A stretch of 64,000 bases of DNA. Origin: Actinomycetota bacterium (GTDB taxonomy: Bacteria; Actinomycetota; Actinomycetes; Actinomycetales; Microbacteriaceae). Below are positions 24,263 through 31,498 of this stretch, in pieces. The stretch spans positions 1 to 64,000 of the forward strand of contig WLPL01000001.1 in NCBI GenBank assembly GCA_009698805.1, written 5' to 3'. A model generated the notes under the pieces. That model saw only the letters and a program-made list of their open reading frames with translations, was not told where the DNA came from and did not search any database. Position 1 is the first letter of the stretch. Each line of letters starts with the position of its first letter. The position numbers and the translations under genes were made by a program.

Positions 24263-25588
24263 ATGCGCGAACGCACACTCGTCAAAGACCTCGCCGCGAA
24301 GGCGGACGGCCCTGTTCTTCTGGGCGGTTGGGTCGAAAAGCTGCGCGATCAGAAGCGGATCCAGTTCATCATTCTTCGCGACGAATCTGGCGACGTCCAG
24401 GTCACCTACCCTCGCCCGGTAATCGGCGAAGAGCCTGACGAAAACGACGCCCTCGCCGCCAAGGTTTCGACTCTCACCAGCGGTTCGTTCGTTTGGGTCA
24501 CCGGACGCCTAATCCACGACGAGCGCGTTAAGCTTGGTGGCCTCGAGGTGCAACTTGACGACCTAGAAATCATCACTCTTGCCGACCCAATCAGCCCGAT
24601 CGCAGAAGACACCTCGATCGACAAGCGCCTCGACTGGCGCTTCTTGGATCTCCGACGCACCGAGATGAACCTGGTCTTCCAGATTCAGACCACAATCGAG
24701 CACGCCTGGCGCGAATACTGGGTCGAGAACAACTTCCGCGAAATCCACTCACCGAAACTGATGGCATCACCCTCGGAGTCAAACGCCGAGCTGTTCAAGC
24801 TCGAATATTTCGATGGTCACGCCTACCTGGCCCAGAGCCCCCAGTTCTACAAGCAGATGGCGATGATGGCCGGCTTCGGCAGCATCTTCGAAATCGGTCC
24901 GGTGTTTAGAGCCGACCCATCGTTCACCTCGCGTCACGCCACCGAGTTCGTCTCGGTCGACATCGAGGTTTCTTGGATCGACAGCCACGAAGACATCATG
25001 GCGATTCAGGAGCAGCTACTCGTTCGCGCGCTAAGCGCTGTCAAAGCGAAGCACGGCGACGACATCAAGCGCCTGTTCGACCTTGACGTGGTCGTGCCAA
25101 CCGTTCCGTTCCCGCGCATTCCGCTTGCCGAGGCGGTCGAGATCGTTGCCGCCCGCGGCCACGAGGTTGCTCGCGGAGGCGACATGGACCCTGAGGGTGA
25201 GCGCCAGATTGCGGCGCACGTCTTCGAAAAGTTTGGTCACGAGTTCGTCTTCTTGACCGACTACCCGTCAACCGTGCGTCCGTTTTATCACATGCGTCAC
25301 GCCGACAACGATGCGCTTACCAACTCTTACGACCTGATCTGGCGCGGCACCGAGATCACCACCGGCGCTCAGCGTGAACACCGCGTCGACGTTTTGATCG
25401 AGCAGATCAAGTCAAAGGGTCTAGAGCCAGAGGGCTTACAGACCTACGTGGACTTCTTCCGTTACGGAGCCCCAACCCACGGCGGTTTCGGCATGGGCTT
25501 GCTGCGCGTTCTGATGCTGCTTTTGCATCAGCCAAACATTCGCGAGGTCGGTTACTTGTTCCGCGGACCTAACCGTCTAGAACCTTAA
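24263..25588 (+). CDS. aspS: Aspartyl-tRNA synthetase, archaeal/eukaryotic-type (AspS2)
   Basis: ATG at 24263 chosen (AAGGA upstream; N-terminal RERTLVKDL then the OB-fold VLLGGWVEKLRD). 441 residues, far shorter than bacterial AspRS (about 590) because the GAD insertion domain is missing. Class II motifs: FREIHSPKLMAS (motif 1), FEIGPVFRADPSFTSRHATEF (motif 2), GAPTHGGFGMGLLRVLM (motif 3), with QSPQFYKQMAM between. It charges tRNA-Asp; many bacterial members also charge tRNA-Asn for GatCAB. At the site of the archaeal specificity tryptophan after GWV it has Glu, so discrimination cannot be called. Confidence 0.92.
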   Translation: MRERTLVKDLAAKADGPVLLGGWVEKLRDQKRIQFIILRDESGDVQVTYPRPVIGEEPDENDALAAKVSTLTSGSFVWVTGRLIHDERVKLGGLEVQLDDLEIITLADPISPIAEDTSIDKRLDWRFLDLRRTEMNLVFQIQTTIEHAWREYWVENNFREIHSPKLMASPSESNAELFKLEYFDGHAYLAQSPQFYKQMAMMAGFGSIFEIGPVFRADPSFTSRHATEFVSVDIEVSWIDSHEDIMAIQEQLLVRALSAVKAKHGDDIKRLFDLDVVVPTVPFPRIPLAEAVEIVAARGHEVARGGDMDPEGERQIAAHVFEKFGHEFVFLTDYPSTVRPFYHMRHADNDALTNSYDLIWRGTEITTGAQREHRVDVLIEQIKSKGLEPEGLQTYVDFFRYGAPTHGGFGMGLLRVLMLLLHQPNIREVGYLFRGPNRLEP

Positions 25589-25590
25589 AG

Positions 25591-25974
25591 CTATTCGGCC
25601 CAGTTGTCGAGCTTCAGGCCCGGGATGTTTTCGAAGTCCTTGGTGTTGTTTGTAACCAAGACTCTCCCCATGGCTATCGCATGCGCGGCTATTAGTGTGT
25701 CCATCTTGTTCGAGTTTTTGCTCAACAATTTGAGGCGCGCGCCCGAGGTGGCAGCAGAGCTATCAAATGGGTAAACGCGCACGGAGTCGAGGATGGCATG
25801 GCCGATTTGGTAACTACGGCTGTCCGCTGTTTCTCTTATCAAGCCGGCTCGGAACTCGAGTTCAACGATTGACGAAATCCCAACCGATTCCTGGTTCAGT
25901 GTGCTGAGTTTCCGAGCAACTTCTTGATCCCCTTTCTGTAGGGCAATCAAAACGTTTGTGTCAAGCATGAACAC
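25591..25974 (-). CDS. vapC: VapC-type PIN-domain toxin ribonuclease
   Basis: 127 residues. PIN acidic residues in MLDTNVLIAL, SIVELEFRAG, KMDTLIAAHA and VTNNTKDFENI. VapC toxins cut tRNA or rRNA when released from the antitoxin. GTG start 2 nt after the vapB stop (an ATG two codons later is also possible). With the upstream antitoxin it forms a complete type II toxin-antitoxin pair between housekeeping genes, a usual sign of horizontal acquisition. Confidence 0.92.
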   Translation of the reverse strand: MFMLDTNVLIALQKGDQEVARKLSTLNQESVGISSIVELEFRAGLIRETADSRSYQIGHAILDSVRVYPFDSSAATSGARLKLLSKNSNKMDTLIAAHAIAMGRVLVTNNTKDFENIPGLKLDNWAE

Positions 25975-25976
25975 GA

Positions 25977-26267
25977 TTAAGCCTCAGCCCAAGGATCTCG
26001 CCATTCAAAAGCATCTCGATCGGCGCGAATCTGGGCCATCCACTCCTTCGCCTGCTCGTTGGTGAGCCCACCTTGAATCTCGCCCGAGAGTATTTTGCTT
26101 GCGAGCTCCGCTAGCGAACCTTTGGCTGGCAATTGCTTGATGCAAACCTCGCCATTTTCGCCTCGATAAATCTCGATCTCAGCGCCTTCATCAAAACGGA
26201 ATTCGGCAGGGATACGAACAGCCTGGCTGCCGCCATTTTGGAACACTTTTGTCATGTACACCTTCAT
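25977..26267 (-). CDS. vapB: VapB-type antitoxin (AbrB/SpoVT fold)
   Basis: 96 residues. N-terminal swapped-hairpin DNA-binding domain TKVFQNGGSQAVRIPAEFRF (about 6-25); the C-terminal half (KEWMAQIRADRDAFEWRDPW) would wrap the PIN toxin. Start with SD GAGAGGGG; an internal ATG at codon 5 is an alternative. The complex should bind the palindrome just upstream and repress its own operon. Confidence 0.9.
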   Translation of the reverse strand: MKVYMTKVFQNGGSQAVRIPAEFRFDEGAEIEIYRGENGEVCIKQLPAKGSLAELASKILSGEIQGGLTNEQAKEWMAQIRADRDAFEWRDPWAEA

Positions 26268-26288
26268 CGAAAACCCCTCTCACGCAAA

Positions 26289-26309
26289 AGTCTATACATT
26301 TGTATAGAC
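26289..26309 (-). promoter_or_regulatory. vapBC operator palindrome overlapping its -10
   Basis: GTCTATACA-TT-TGTATAGAC (26290-26309), perfect 9-bp arms with a 2-nt centre. The minus-strand -10 TAGACT (26294-26289) is embedded in one edge, so VapBC binding would block polymerase. Confidence 0.8.
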
Positions 26310-26323
26310 ATTGCAAGAAGTTT

Positions 26324-26620
26324 TTACGACTCGTGTTGGGCTAGGTCGTCCAAGGCCCCGCGCAAGCGGTCTGGATCGATTCGCCAGTAGTTGTGCACCT
26401 TGCCGTTAATTAGTAGCACCGGGATTTCTTCTGAATACTTTGCGGCCAATTCTTCGTCTACCAAAATGTCGTGTTCGGTGTACTGAATAGCGATGTGGCG
26501 CGCCACTCCGCGGTGAATCGACTGAAACTCGCCGAGCACAGCATTGACTACCATGCGAGCTTCATCGCAGAGGTGGCAGCCCGCCTTACCGACGAGGTCG
26601 ATCTGGATAGTGTTCAGCAC
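26324..26620 (-). CDS. Glutaredoxin-like (DUF836-type) thiol protein
   Basis: 98 residues with an N-terminal redox motif GKAGCHLCDEA (Cys at about 15 and 18) and a cis-proline loop EEIPVLLINGK, typical of the small glutaredoxin/DUF836 family. Probably a cytosolic thiol oxidoreductase; substrate unknown. GTG start behind a leaderless promoter, divergent from the HAD phosphatase. Confidence 0.87.
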   Translation of the reverse strand: MLNTIQIDLVGKAGCHLCDEARMVVNAVLGEFQSIHRGVARHIAIQYTEHDILVDEELAAKYSEEIPVLLINGKVHNYWRIDPDRLRGALDDLAQHES

Positions 26621-26626
26621 CCAATC

Positions 26627-26632
26627 ATCCTA
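26627..26632 (-). promoter_or_regulatory. -10 element, leaderless promoter of the glutaredoxin-like gene
   Basis: TAGGAT on the minus strand ends 6 nt before the GTG at 26620. Confidence 0.6.
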
Positions 26633-26642
26633 GGCCGACCTC

Positions 26643-26648
26643 TAAACT
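26643..26648 (+). promoter_or_regulatory. -10 element, leaderless promoter of the HAD phosphatase gene
   Basis: TAAACT ends 6 nt before the GTG at 26655; the divergent -10 of the glutaredoxin-like gene is 10 nt away. Confidence 0.65.
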
Positions 26649-26654
26649 TGTTCA

Positions 26655-27371
26655 GTGCCCACCCCAAAGAAACCAGAGAAGAAGAGCGCCGCGTTCTTCG
26701 ACCTCGACAACACGCTAGTGCGTGGTTCGACGACGTTTCTGTTTGGCAAAGAGGCAGTGAAACTCAACTTCTTCTCGCGCAAGGAATTTTGGCGCTTCGG
26801 GGCCCAGCAGCTGCGCTTCATCTGGCGCGGTGAATCGGCCAAGATGCTCAAGCACATCGAAGACCGCGCGATGTCTTTAGCCGCCGGCCAAAATGCGGCA
26901 GAACTTGAGAAGCTAATCGAGATCGTCTGGACTCAGCACATCTCAAAACGTCTCTGGCCCGAAACCGTTCGAATCGCGCAAGAACACGTTGCCGCCGGTC
27001 GCGAGGTTTGGATCGTCACGGCCAGCCCTTTTCAGATGGGTGAGTTCATCGCAGACAAGCTGGGTCTCACCGGCGCTTTGGGAACCGTCCTAGAAATCGT
27101 GGATGGAAAACTAACCGGCGAATTTATCGGCAGGCCACTTCACGGAAAACGCAAAGCCAAGGCGGTTCGCCACCTGGCCGAAGAGCGTGGAATCAGCCTG
27201 CGAAAGTCCTACGCATACAGTGACTCGCACAACGACTTACACATGCTTACTCGGGTGGGTCACCCAGTCGCGGTGAACCCCGACAAGGTTTTGAAAAAGT
27301 ATGCCAAGGCCGCCGGCTGGAAAATTTTTGACTTCAAGAAACGCGAACTAAAGCTCCACTGGGGCAAATAA
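26655..27371 (+). CDS. HAD-IB family phosphatase (SerB-like)
   Basis: 238 residues. HAD motif I FFDLDNTLVRG (nucleophile Asp about 17), motif II TASPF, and motif IV YSDSHNDLHML. The alpha-helical cap between motifs and the C-terminal basic tail match the IB subfamily often annotated as HAD-IB hydrolase, related to phosphoserine phosphatase. Substrate unknown. GTG start; followed by a strong terminator. Confidence 0.9.
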   Translation: MPTPKKPEKKSAAFFDLDNTLVRGSTTFLFGKEAVKLNFFSRKEFWRFGAQQLRFIWRGESAKMLKHIEDRAMSLAAGQNAAELEKLIEIVWTQHISKRLWPETVRIAQEHVAAGREVWIVTASPFQMGEFIADKLGLTGALGTVLEIVDGKLTGEFIGRPLHGKRKAKAVRHLAEERGISLRKSYAYSDSHNDLHMLTRVGHPVAVNPDKVLKKYAKAAGWKIFDFKKRELKLHWGK

Positions 27372-27378
27372 CAAGAAA

Positions 27379-27411
27379 CCCGCCAACATTTTGCTGGCGG
27401 GATTTTTGTTT
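27379..27411 (+). terminator. Rho-independent terminator after the HAD phosphatase gene
   Basis: Stem CCCGCCA / TGGCGGG with a 9-nt loop followed by ATTTTTGTTT. On the minus strand it also lies just beyond the stop of the small ribosomal-type gene, where GTTTCTTG follows, so it is mainly a plus-strand terminator. Confidence 0.85.
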
Positions 27412-27421
27412 AAGTAGCGAA

Positions 27422-27520
27422 CTACTTCTTATTGCGACGCTGATGGCGAGTCTTACGAAGCAACTTGCGGTGCTTCTTCTTAGACATACGCTTGCGGCGC
27501 TTCTTAATTACTGAACCCAC
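27422..27520 (-). CDS. Small KR-rich ribosome-associated protein (bS22 / AURKAIP1-COX24 type)
   Basis: 32 residues, start GTG at 27520 with GAGG 5 nt upstream; the ORF track shows only a longer upstream-extended frame. The sequence VGSVIKKRRKRMSKKKHRKLL... is the actinobacterial AURKAIP1/COX24-domain protein, seen at the small-subunit/inter-subunit region of mycobacterial ribosomes (bS22). About half the residues are Lys or Arg. Confidence 0.9.
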   Translation of the reverse strand: MGSVIKKRRKRMSKKKHRKLLRKTRHQRRNKK

Positions 27521-27676
27521 AAAAACCTCACATCGGTTGAAAGCTCTGTGCCGAGCACAAATACTCGCCCAGTCTAGCCGAGTTTTGCCACTCGAGCATC
27601 CCCAGAATCCGCAAGGCTTCGCAATACACTCAACCCGAGCCGGTTTTTGATCGGTAACCAAACGAAAGGCACAAAA

Positions 27677-28357
27677 GTGAATCTTCCACCGCTAGTCAGA
27701 AAGATGCTGGCTGAGTTTGTCGGCGTCACCATTTTCCTCACCGCAATCATCTCTGCCGGGGCAACCTTTGGCACACCAGAAGACGGAAACCTATTTCACG
27801 CCGCTTCATTGGCAATCACGCTCGGTCTGATGGTTCTGCTCGTTGGCGGCGTAAGCGGCGGACACCTGAACCCAGCCGTCTCGCTGTACTTCTTCTCGCG
27901 CAAAGAGATGACAGCCGTTGAGTTCATCGGCTACGTTGCGGCACAGTTGCTCGGCGCCACGGCCGGCGTATCGCTCGGCGAGTACCTACACGGCTTCAAC
28001 ATCGCTGGTTTCACGAACCCGACCAGCACCCTGCCGGCAGGCCCAGCCTTTGTTGGCGAAGTCGTTGCCACCGCGGGTCTTGTGCTCCTGATCGTCACCC
28101 TGATCCAGAACAAGCAGACCCACCTGATTCCGTTCGGCCTGATGTTATGGGTCTTCGCGGCCTTCAACTTCACGCCAACCGGAGCGCAGGCAAACCCTGC
28201 GGTCACCTTCGGCCTAATGGTCGATGGCAAGCTCTCGGTAAGCGCTGGAGCCCAGCTGATCCTTGCCGAAATCGTCGGCCTGCTGGTCGGTGTTGTCTTG
28301 AGCATGCTGCTCACCTCGGCAACCGCCAAGAAAAAGGCAGCGGCCAAGAAGAAGTAA
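27677..28357 (+). CDS. Aquaporin-family channel, AqpS-like
   Basis: GTG at 27677 chosen (GAAAGG 7 nt upstream); 226 residues, six transmembrane segments. First pore motif GHLNPAVSL (NPA about 65-67); second AQANPAVTF (about 173-175). In water channels and glyceroporins the second NPA is followed by the selectivity-filter Arg (NPAR); here it is Val, as reported for AqpS of Sinorhizobium, which releases arsenite and methylated arsenic. The next gene is an arsenate reductase, supporting arsenite export by diffusion. Lys-rich C terminus. Function in arsenic release is inference; a general small-solute channel is the alternative. Confidence 0.85.
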   Translation: MNLPPLVRKMLAEFVGVTIFLTAIISAGATFGTPEDGNLFHAASLAITLGLMVLLVGGVSGGHLNPAVSLYFFSRKEMTAVEFIGYVAAQLLGATAGVSLGEYLHGFNIAGFTNPTSTLPAGPAFVGEVVATAGLVLLIVTLIQNKQTHLIPFGLMLWVFAAFNFTPTGAQANPAVTFGLMVDGKLSVSAGAQLILAEIVGLLVGVVLSMLLTSATAKKKAAAKKK

Positions 28358-28369
28358 ATTCTTAGCAAA

Positions 28370-28414
28370 CAGGTCGCGCCTCGGGTAACTCACTCGAGGC
28401 GCTGCCTGCATAAT
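28370..28414 (+). promoter_or_regulatory. arsC promoter region with interrupted inverted repeat
   Basis: CAGG-TC-GCGCCTCG and CGAGGCGC-TG-CCTG form a 12-bp interrupted palindrome (28370-28408) around an 11-nt loop, directly followed by the -10-like CATAAT (28409-28414), which ends 6 nt before the arsC ATG. It has no T tract, so an operator is as likely as a terminator for the channel gene. Confidence 0.5.
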
Positions 28415-28420
28415 GAAGAC

Positions 28421-28828
28421 ATGACTTACAAGGCATCGGTACTCTTCGTTTGCGTTCACAACGCCGGACGCTCACAGATGGCTGCTGGTTACCTTCAGCA
28501 CCTGGCCGGAGACCGGGTCGAGGTTCGTTCGGCTGGATCCGCCCCAGGCAACTCGGTAAACCCCGCAGCAGTTGAGGCAATGGCCGAAGAGGGCATCGAC
28601 ATCTCGAATGCCACCCCAAAGATTCTCACCGACGACGCCGTCGAGGCATCCGACTACGTGATCACGATGGGCTGCGGCGACGCCTGCCCGTTCTTCCCTG
28701 GCAAAACCTACCTCGACTGGGTGCTAGAAGACCCAGCGGGTCAGGGTGTTGAGGCGGTTCGCCCGATTCGCGATGAAATTCGCGGTTTGGTCGAAGGCTT
28801 AATTGCCGAAATTGACGCTAAGGCTTAG
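28421..28828 (+). CDS. arsC: Arsenate reductase, low-molecular-weight phosphatase type
   Basis: 135 residues. Phosphatase P-loop VCVHNAGRS with nucleophile Cys11, then MGCGDACP with Cys85 and Cys89, and LDWVLEDPAGQ with the general-acid Asp. The GCGDxCP form is that of actinobacterial ArsC enzymes that use mycothiol or thioredoxin to reduce arsenate to arsenite. Lies 63 nt after the AqpS-like channel; converges with the ArsR-fold regulator with a 4-nt overlap. No ArsB or Acr3 pump is visible in the window. Confidence 0.9.
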   Translation: MTYKASVLFVCVHNAGRSQMAAGYLQHLAGDRVEVRSAGSAPGNSVNPAAVEAMAEEGIDISNATPKILTDDAVEASDYVITMGCGDACPFFPGKTYLDWVLEDPAGQGVEAVRPIRDEIRGLVEGLIAEIDAKA

Positions 28829-29295
28829 CGCTTAACCTTCGAAACAACCTTCTTGGCCTGTGATTCGGCCTGCTGCTTTGCCTCGTGGAGTTTGCGTCCG
28901 AGTTCTTTGCCAATAACCTTTGGGTCGGTCTCGATGTTCACGCGGGTGGCCAACTGCTCGGCGATCCAAGAGCCGCCGATCGCGAATAGTTCACCAAGCT
29001 TCTCGCCCAGGATGTCGATGTCTTTATCGAAGGCGTCGTCGGCACCGAGGGAGCGCAACCAGAGAGCGGCCTTGCCTAAACCGGCTGTCTTCACCGAATA
29101 GAAACGGTTCTGGCCGGCAACCTTGACGGTCACCAAATCGGCATCGCGAAGGGTCTTGAGGTGCTTTGAGACGGTCGGCTGGCCGAGCTTGGTGAGGGTA
29201 ACTAGGTCGCCCACAGACTGACCAGGGGTCTTGGCGAGTGCCTCGAGAAGCTGGCGGCGAGTCGGGTCGGCTAAGGCTGCAAATATGTCGGTCAT
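28825..29295 (-). CDS. ArsR/SmtB-fold transcriptional regulator without cysteines
   Basis: 156 residues. Winged helix-turn-helix in the first about 75 residues (FAALADPTRRQLLEAL, LGQPTVSKHLKTLRDADLV), then an about 80-residue Lys-rich helical extension. The protein contains no cysteine, so it cannot sense arsenite by the classical ELCVCDL site; it may respond to something else despite sitting next to arsC. Its leaderless promoter overlaps the 3' end of proC. Confidence 0.88.
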   Translation of the reverse strand: MTDIFAALADPTRRQLLEALAKTPGQSVGDLVTLTKLGQPTVSKHLKTLRDADLVTVKVAGQNRFYSVKTAGLGKAALWLRSLGADDAFDKDIDILGEKLGELFAIGGSWIAEQLATRVNIETDPKVIGKELGRKLHEAKQQAESQAKKVVSKVKR

Positions 29296-29297
29296 GT

Positions 29298-30125
29298 TTA
29301 GAGATTACCTTCTGCTATTTCTTTTGCGCGAGCCAATGCCGCGGCGGTTGCCTTGTCGAATGTTGCCTTGAGGTTTGCTTCTTCGAGCACGGCGATGGCT
29401 CGCATGGTGGTGCCGTTCGGGCTGGTCACCTGGCGTCGAAGCTCTTCAGGGCTCTTGCCACTCGCGGCCAACAACTCGGACGCCCCCAGGAAGGTGTCGT
29501 GAACCATTACCTCGGCCTGTTCGCCGGTGAAGCCCATCGACACTGCGGTCGCAGTGAATTGTTCGATAAGAAAGAAAACATAGGCCGGACCGGAGCCTGA
29601 GATCGTGCTTAGGGCATCGATCTGCGATTCTTCGATTACAAGCACCTTGCCAACCGACTCGAAAACCTTGGTAGCGGTGGCCAGGTCTTCGCCGGTAGCA
29701 CGCGAACCCTTGGCAATGCCTGTGACGCCGCGACCAACCACCGAAGGGGTGTTTGGCATCGCGCGAACCACTGGGTTCGAAACGGTGGCCTCCATGGCCG
29801 CTGTGGTGATACCGGCGGCAACGCTGATCACAAGTGCATCTTCGCTGAGCGAATCGGCAACCTCATCAAGCACTTCGAGCACGTATCCGGGCTTCACGCC
29901 AACGATCACTGTGTGGGCTCCGCTCACGGCCGCGCGGTTTGCGTCCGCGTTGGTTTCGAGCGAGTAGGCGCTCACGCCGAGCTCTTCTCGAAGCGTGGCG
30001 GCGCTGGCCTCGCTCTTGGTGCTCACCGAAATGTCAGCTGCCTCGATGCCGGATGCGATCAGGCCGTGCAGAATTGCCCCGCCCATTGAGCCGGTGCCGA
30101 GAATTGCGATTCGATTGCTGTTCAC
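29298..30125 (-). CDS. proC: Pyrroline-5-carboxylate reductase
   Basis: 275 residues. Rossmann GTGSMGGAILHGL at the N terminus, RAMPNTPSVVGRGVTGIA, and the C-terminal signature SGSGPAYVFFLIEQF plus DTFLGASELLAASGKSPEELRRQVTSPNGTT. Catalyses the last step of proline synthesis using NAD(P)H. GTG start behind a leaderless promoter; divergent from radA. Confidence 0.95.
   Translation of the reverse strand: MNSNRIAILGTGSMGGAILHGLIASGIEAADISVSTKSEASAATLREELGVSAYSLETNADANRAAVSGAHTVIVGVKPGYVLEVLDEVADSLSEDALVISVAAGITTAAMEATVSNPVVRAMPNTPSVVGRGVTGIAKGSRATGEDLATATKVFESVGKVLVIEESQIDALSTISGSGPAYVFFLIEQFTATAVSMGFTGEQAEVMVHDTFLGASELLAASGKSPEELRRQVTSPNGTTMRAIAVLEEANLKATFDKATAAALARAKEIAEGNL
29302..29307 (-). 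promoter_or_regulatory. -10 element, leaderless promoter of the ArsR-fold gene
   Basis: TAATCT on the minus strand ends 6 nt before the ATG at 29295 and lies inside the last codons of proC. Confidence 0.6.
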
Positions 30126-30131
30126 AGTTCA

Positions 30132-30137
30132 AGTCTA
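30132..30137 (-). promoter_or_regulatory. -10 element, leaderless promoter of proC
   Basis: TAGACT on the minus strand ends 6 nt before the GTG at 30125. Confidence 0.65.
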
Positions 30138-30154
30138 GGGTCGGTGGTGCTTGG

Positions 30155-30160
30155 TAGTTT
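30155..30160 (+). promoter_or_regulatory. -10 element, leaderless promoter of radA
   Basis: TAGTTT ends 6 nt before the ATG at 30167; it shares a 41-nt gap with the divergent proC promoter. Confidence 0.65.
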
Positions 30161-30166
30161 TGTCTC

Positions 30167-31498
30167 ATGGCATCTCCAAAAACCACTTTCGTCTGCGCCG
30201 AGTGCGCTTGGGTCAGCTCGAAATGGGTTGGCCAGTGCGGCGAATGCCAAGCATGGAACTCGATGCAGGAGGGCTCCGCGAGCTCGAAAGGGCTCGGTTC
30301 GGTGCGCTCAATCAAGCCGGCCAAGATCGTCGGTTCATCAAGTGCTCGGCCAATTAGCGAAATCTCAACCGAAAACGTAACGGCATGGCCAACCGGCGTT
30401 GGCGAGTTCGACCGCGTACTCGGTGGCGGCCTGGTGCCTGGCGCAGTTGTCTTGATTTCTGGTGAGCCCGGCGTCGGCAAGTCCACGTTGCTTCTAGAGG
30501 TTGCAGCAAATGCCGCCAAACGGGGCTTACGGGTTCTCTATGTTTCAGGCGAAGAGTCTGTGGGCCAGGTGCGTCTTCGCGCAGAGCGCACTGGCGCCGT
30601 TGTTGACGGCCTCTACCTCGCCTCAGAAACCGACCTCGCCAACGTGCTCGGCCAGATCGACTCGATCAACCCCAACCTTTTGGTCGTCGACTCGGTTCAG
30701 ACCATCGCTCACGGCGACCTAGACGGCGCTGCGGGCATGCCAGCCCAGATTCGTGAGGTTGCCAGCAACCTGATTCGCGTGGCCAAGGAGCGCGACCTGC
30801 CGGTGATTCTGGTTGGTCACGTAACCAAAGACGGCTCAATCGCTGGCCCTCGCGTGCTCGAACACCTAGTCGACGTCGTCTGCCACTTCGAAGGCGATCG
30901 CCAAACCGCTCTGCGCTTCGTGCGCAGCCTCAAAAACCGTTACGGCCCAACCGACGAGGTGGGCTGTTTCGAGATGACCGGCGAAGGCATCGCCGAGGTC
31001 GCCGACCCAAGCGGGCTTTTCTTGAGCCGCCCAGACTCCCCTGTCTCTGGCACCTGCGTGACCGTCGCAATCGAAGGCCGTAGAGCGCTTATCGCCGAGG
31101 TTCAAGCTCTCGTCGTGAAGTCTTCGACCCCTCAGCCGAGACGTGTGGTCAACGGCGTCGACGCTTCGCGAGTCGCCATGCTGCTCGCTGTGCTCGAGCG
31201 TCGTGCCGGCATTCGCGTTGGTGAAATGGACGTCTACGTTTCTACCGTCGGCGGGGTCAGGCTAACCGAACCAGCAGCCGACTTAGCAATTGCCCTGGCA
31301 ATTGCCTCGGCCGTACAAGACAAACCAATCGCCCACAACCTTTGCGCCTTTGGCGAGATCTCGCTCACCGGCGACCTCCGCAAGGTCACCAACGGAAAGC
31401 TTCGGGCAAACGAGGCAAGCCGACTTGGGTTTGTTCGTTCGGTCGATTCAGAGATCAAGACGGTCAAGGCAGCGCTCGCGCTAGCCCTGAACTGGTAG
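30167..31498 (+). CDS. radA: DNA repair/recombination protein RadA (Sms)
   Basis: 443 residues. Zinc finger CAECAWVSSKWVGQCGEC (about 10-28), RecA-like ATPase with Walker A GEPGVGKST (about 102), the RadA motif as KNRYG rather than the common KNRFG, and a C-terminal Lon-protease-like domain (VYVSTVGGVRLTEPAADLAIALA). RadA is a branch-migrating helicase acting with RecA. Its stop abuts the stop of the acetyltransferase gene on the other strand. Confidence 0.95.
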   Translation: MASPKTTFVCAECAWVSSKWVGQCGECQAWNSMQEGSASSKGLGSVRSIKPAKIVGSSSARPISEISTENVTAWPTGVGEFDRVLGGGLVPGAVVLISGEPGVGKSTLLLEVAANAAKRGLRVLYVSGEESVGQVRLRAERTGAVVDGLYLASETDLANVLGQIDSINPNLLVVDSVQTIAHGDLDGAAGMPAQIREVASNLIRVAKERDLPVILVGHVTKDGSIAGPRVLEHLVDVVCHFEGDRQTALRFVRSLKNRYGPTDEVGCFEMTGEGIAEVADPSGLFLSRPDSPVSGTCVTVAIEGRRALIAEVQALVVKSSTPQPRRVVNGVDASRVAMLLAVLERRAGIRVGEMDVYVSTVGGVRLTEPAADLAIALAIASAVQDKPIAHNLCAFGEISLTGDLRKVTNGKLRANEASRLGFVRSVDSEIKTVKAALALALNW

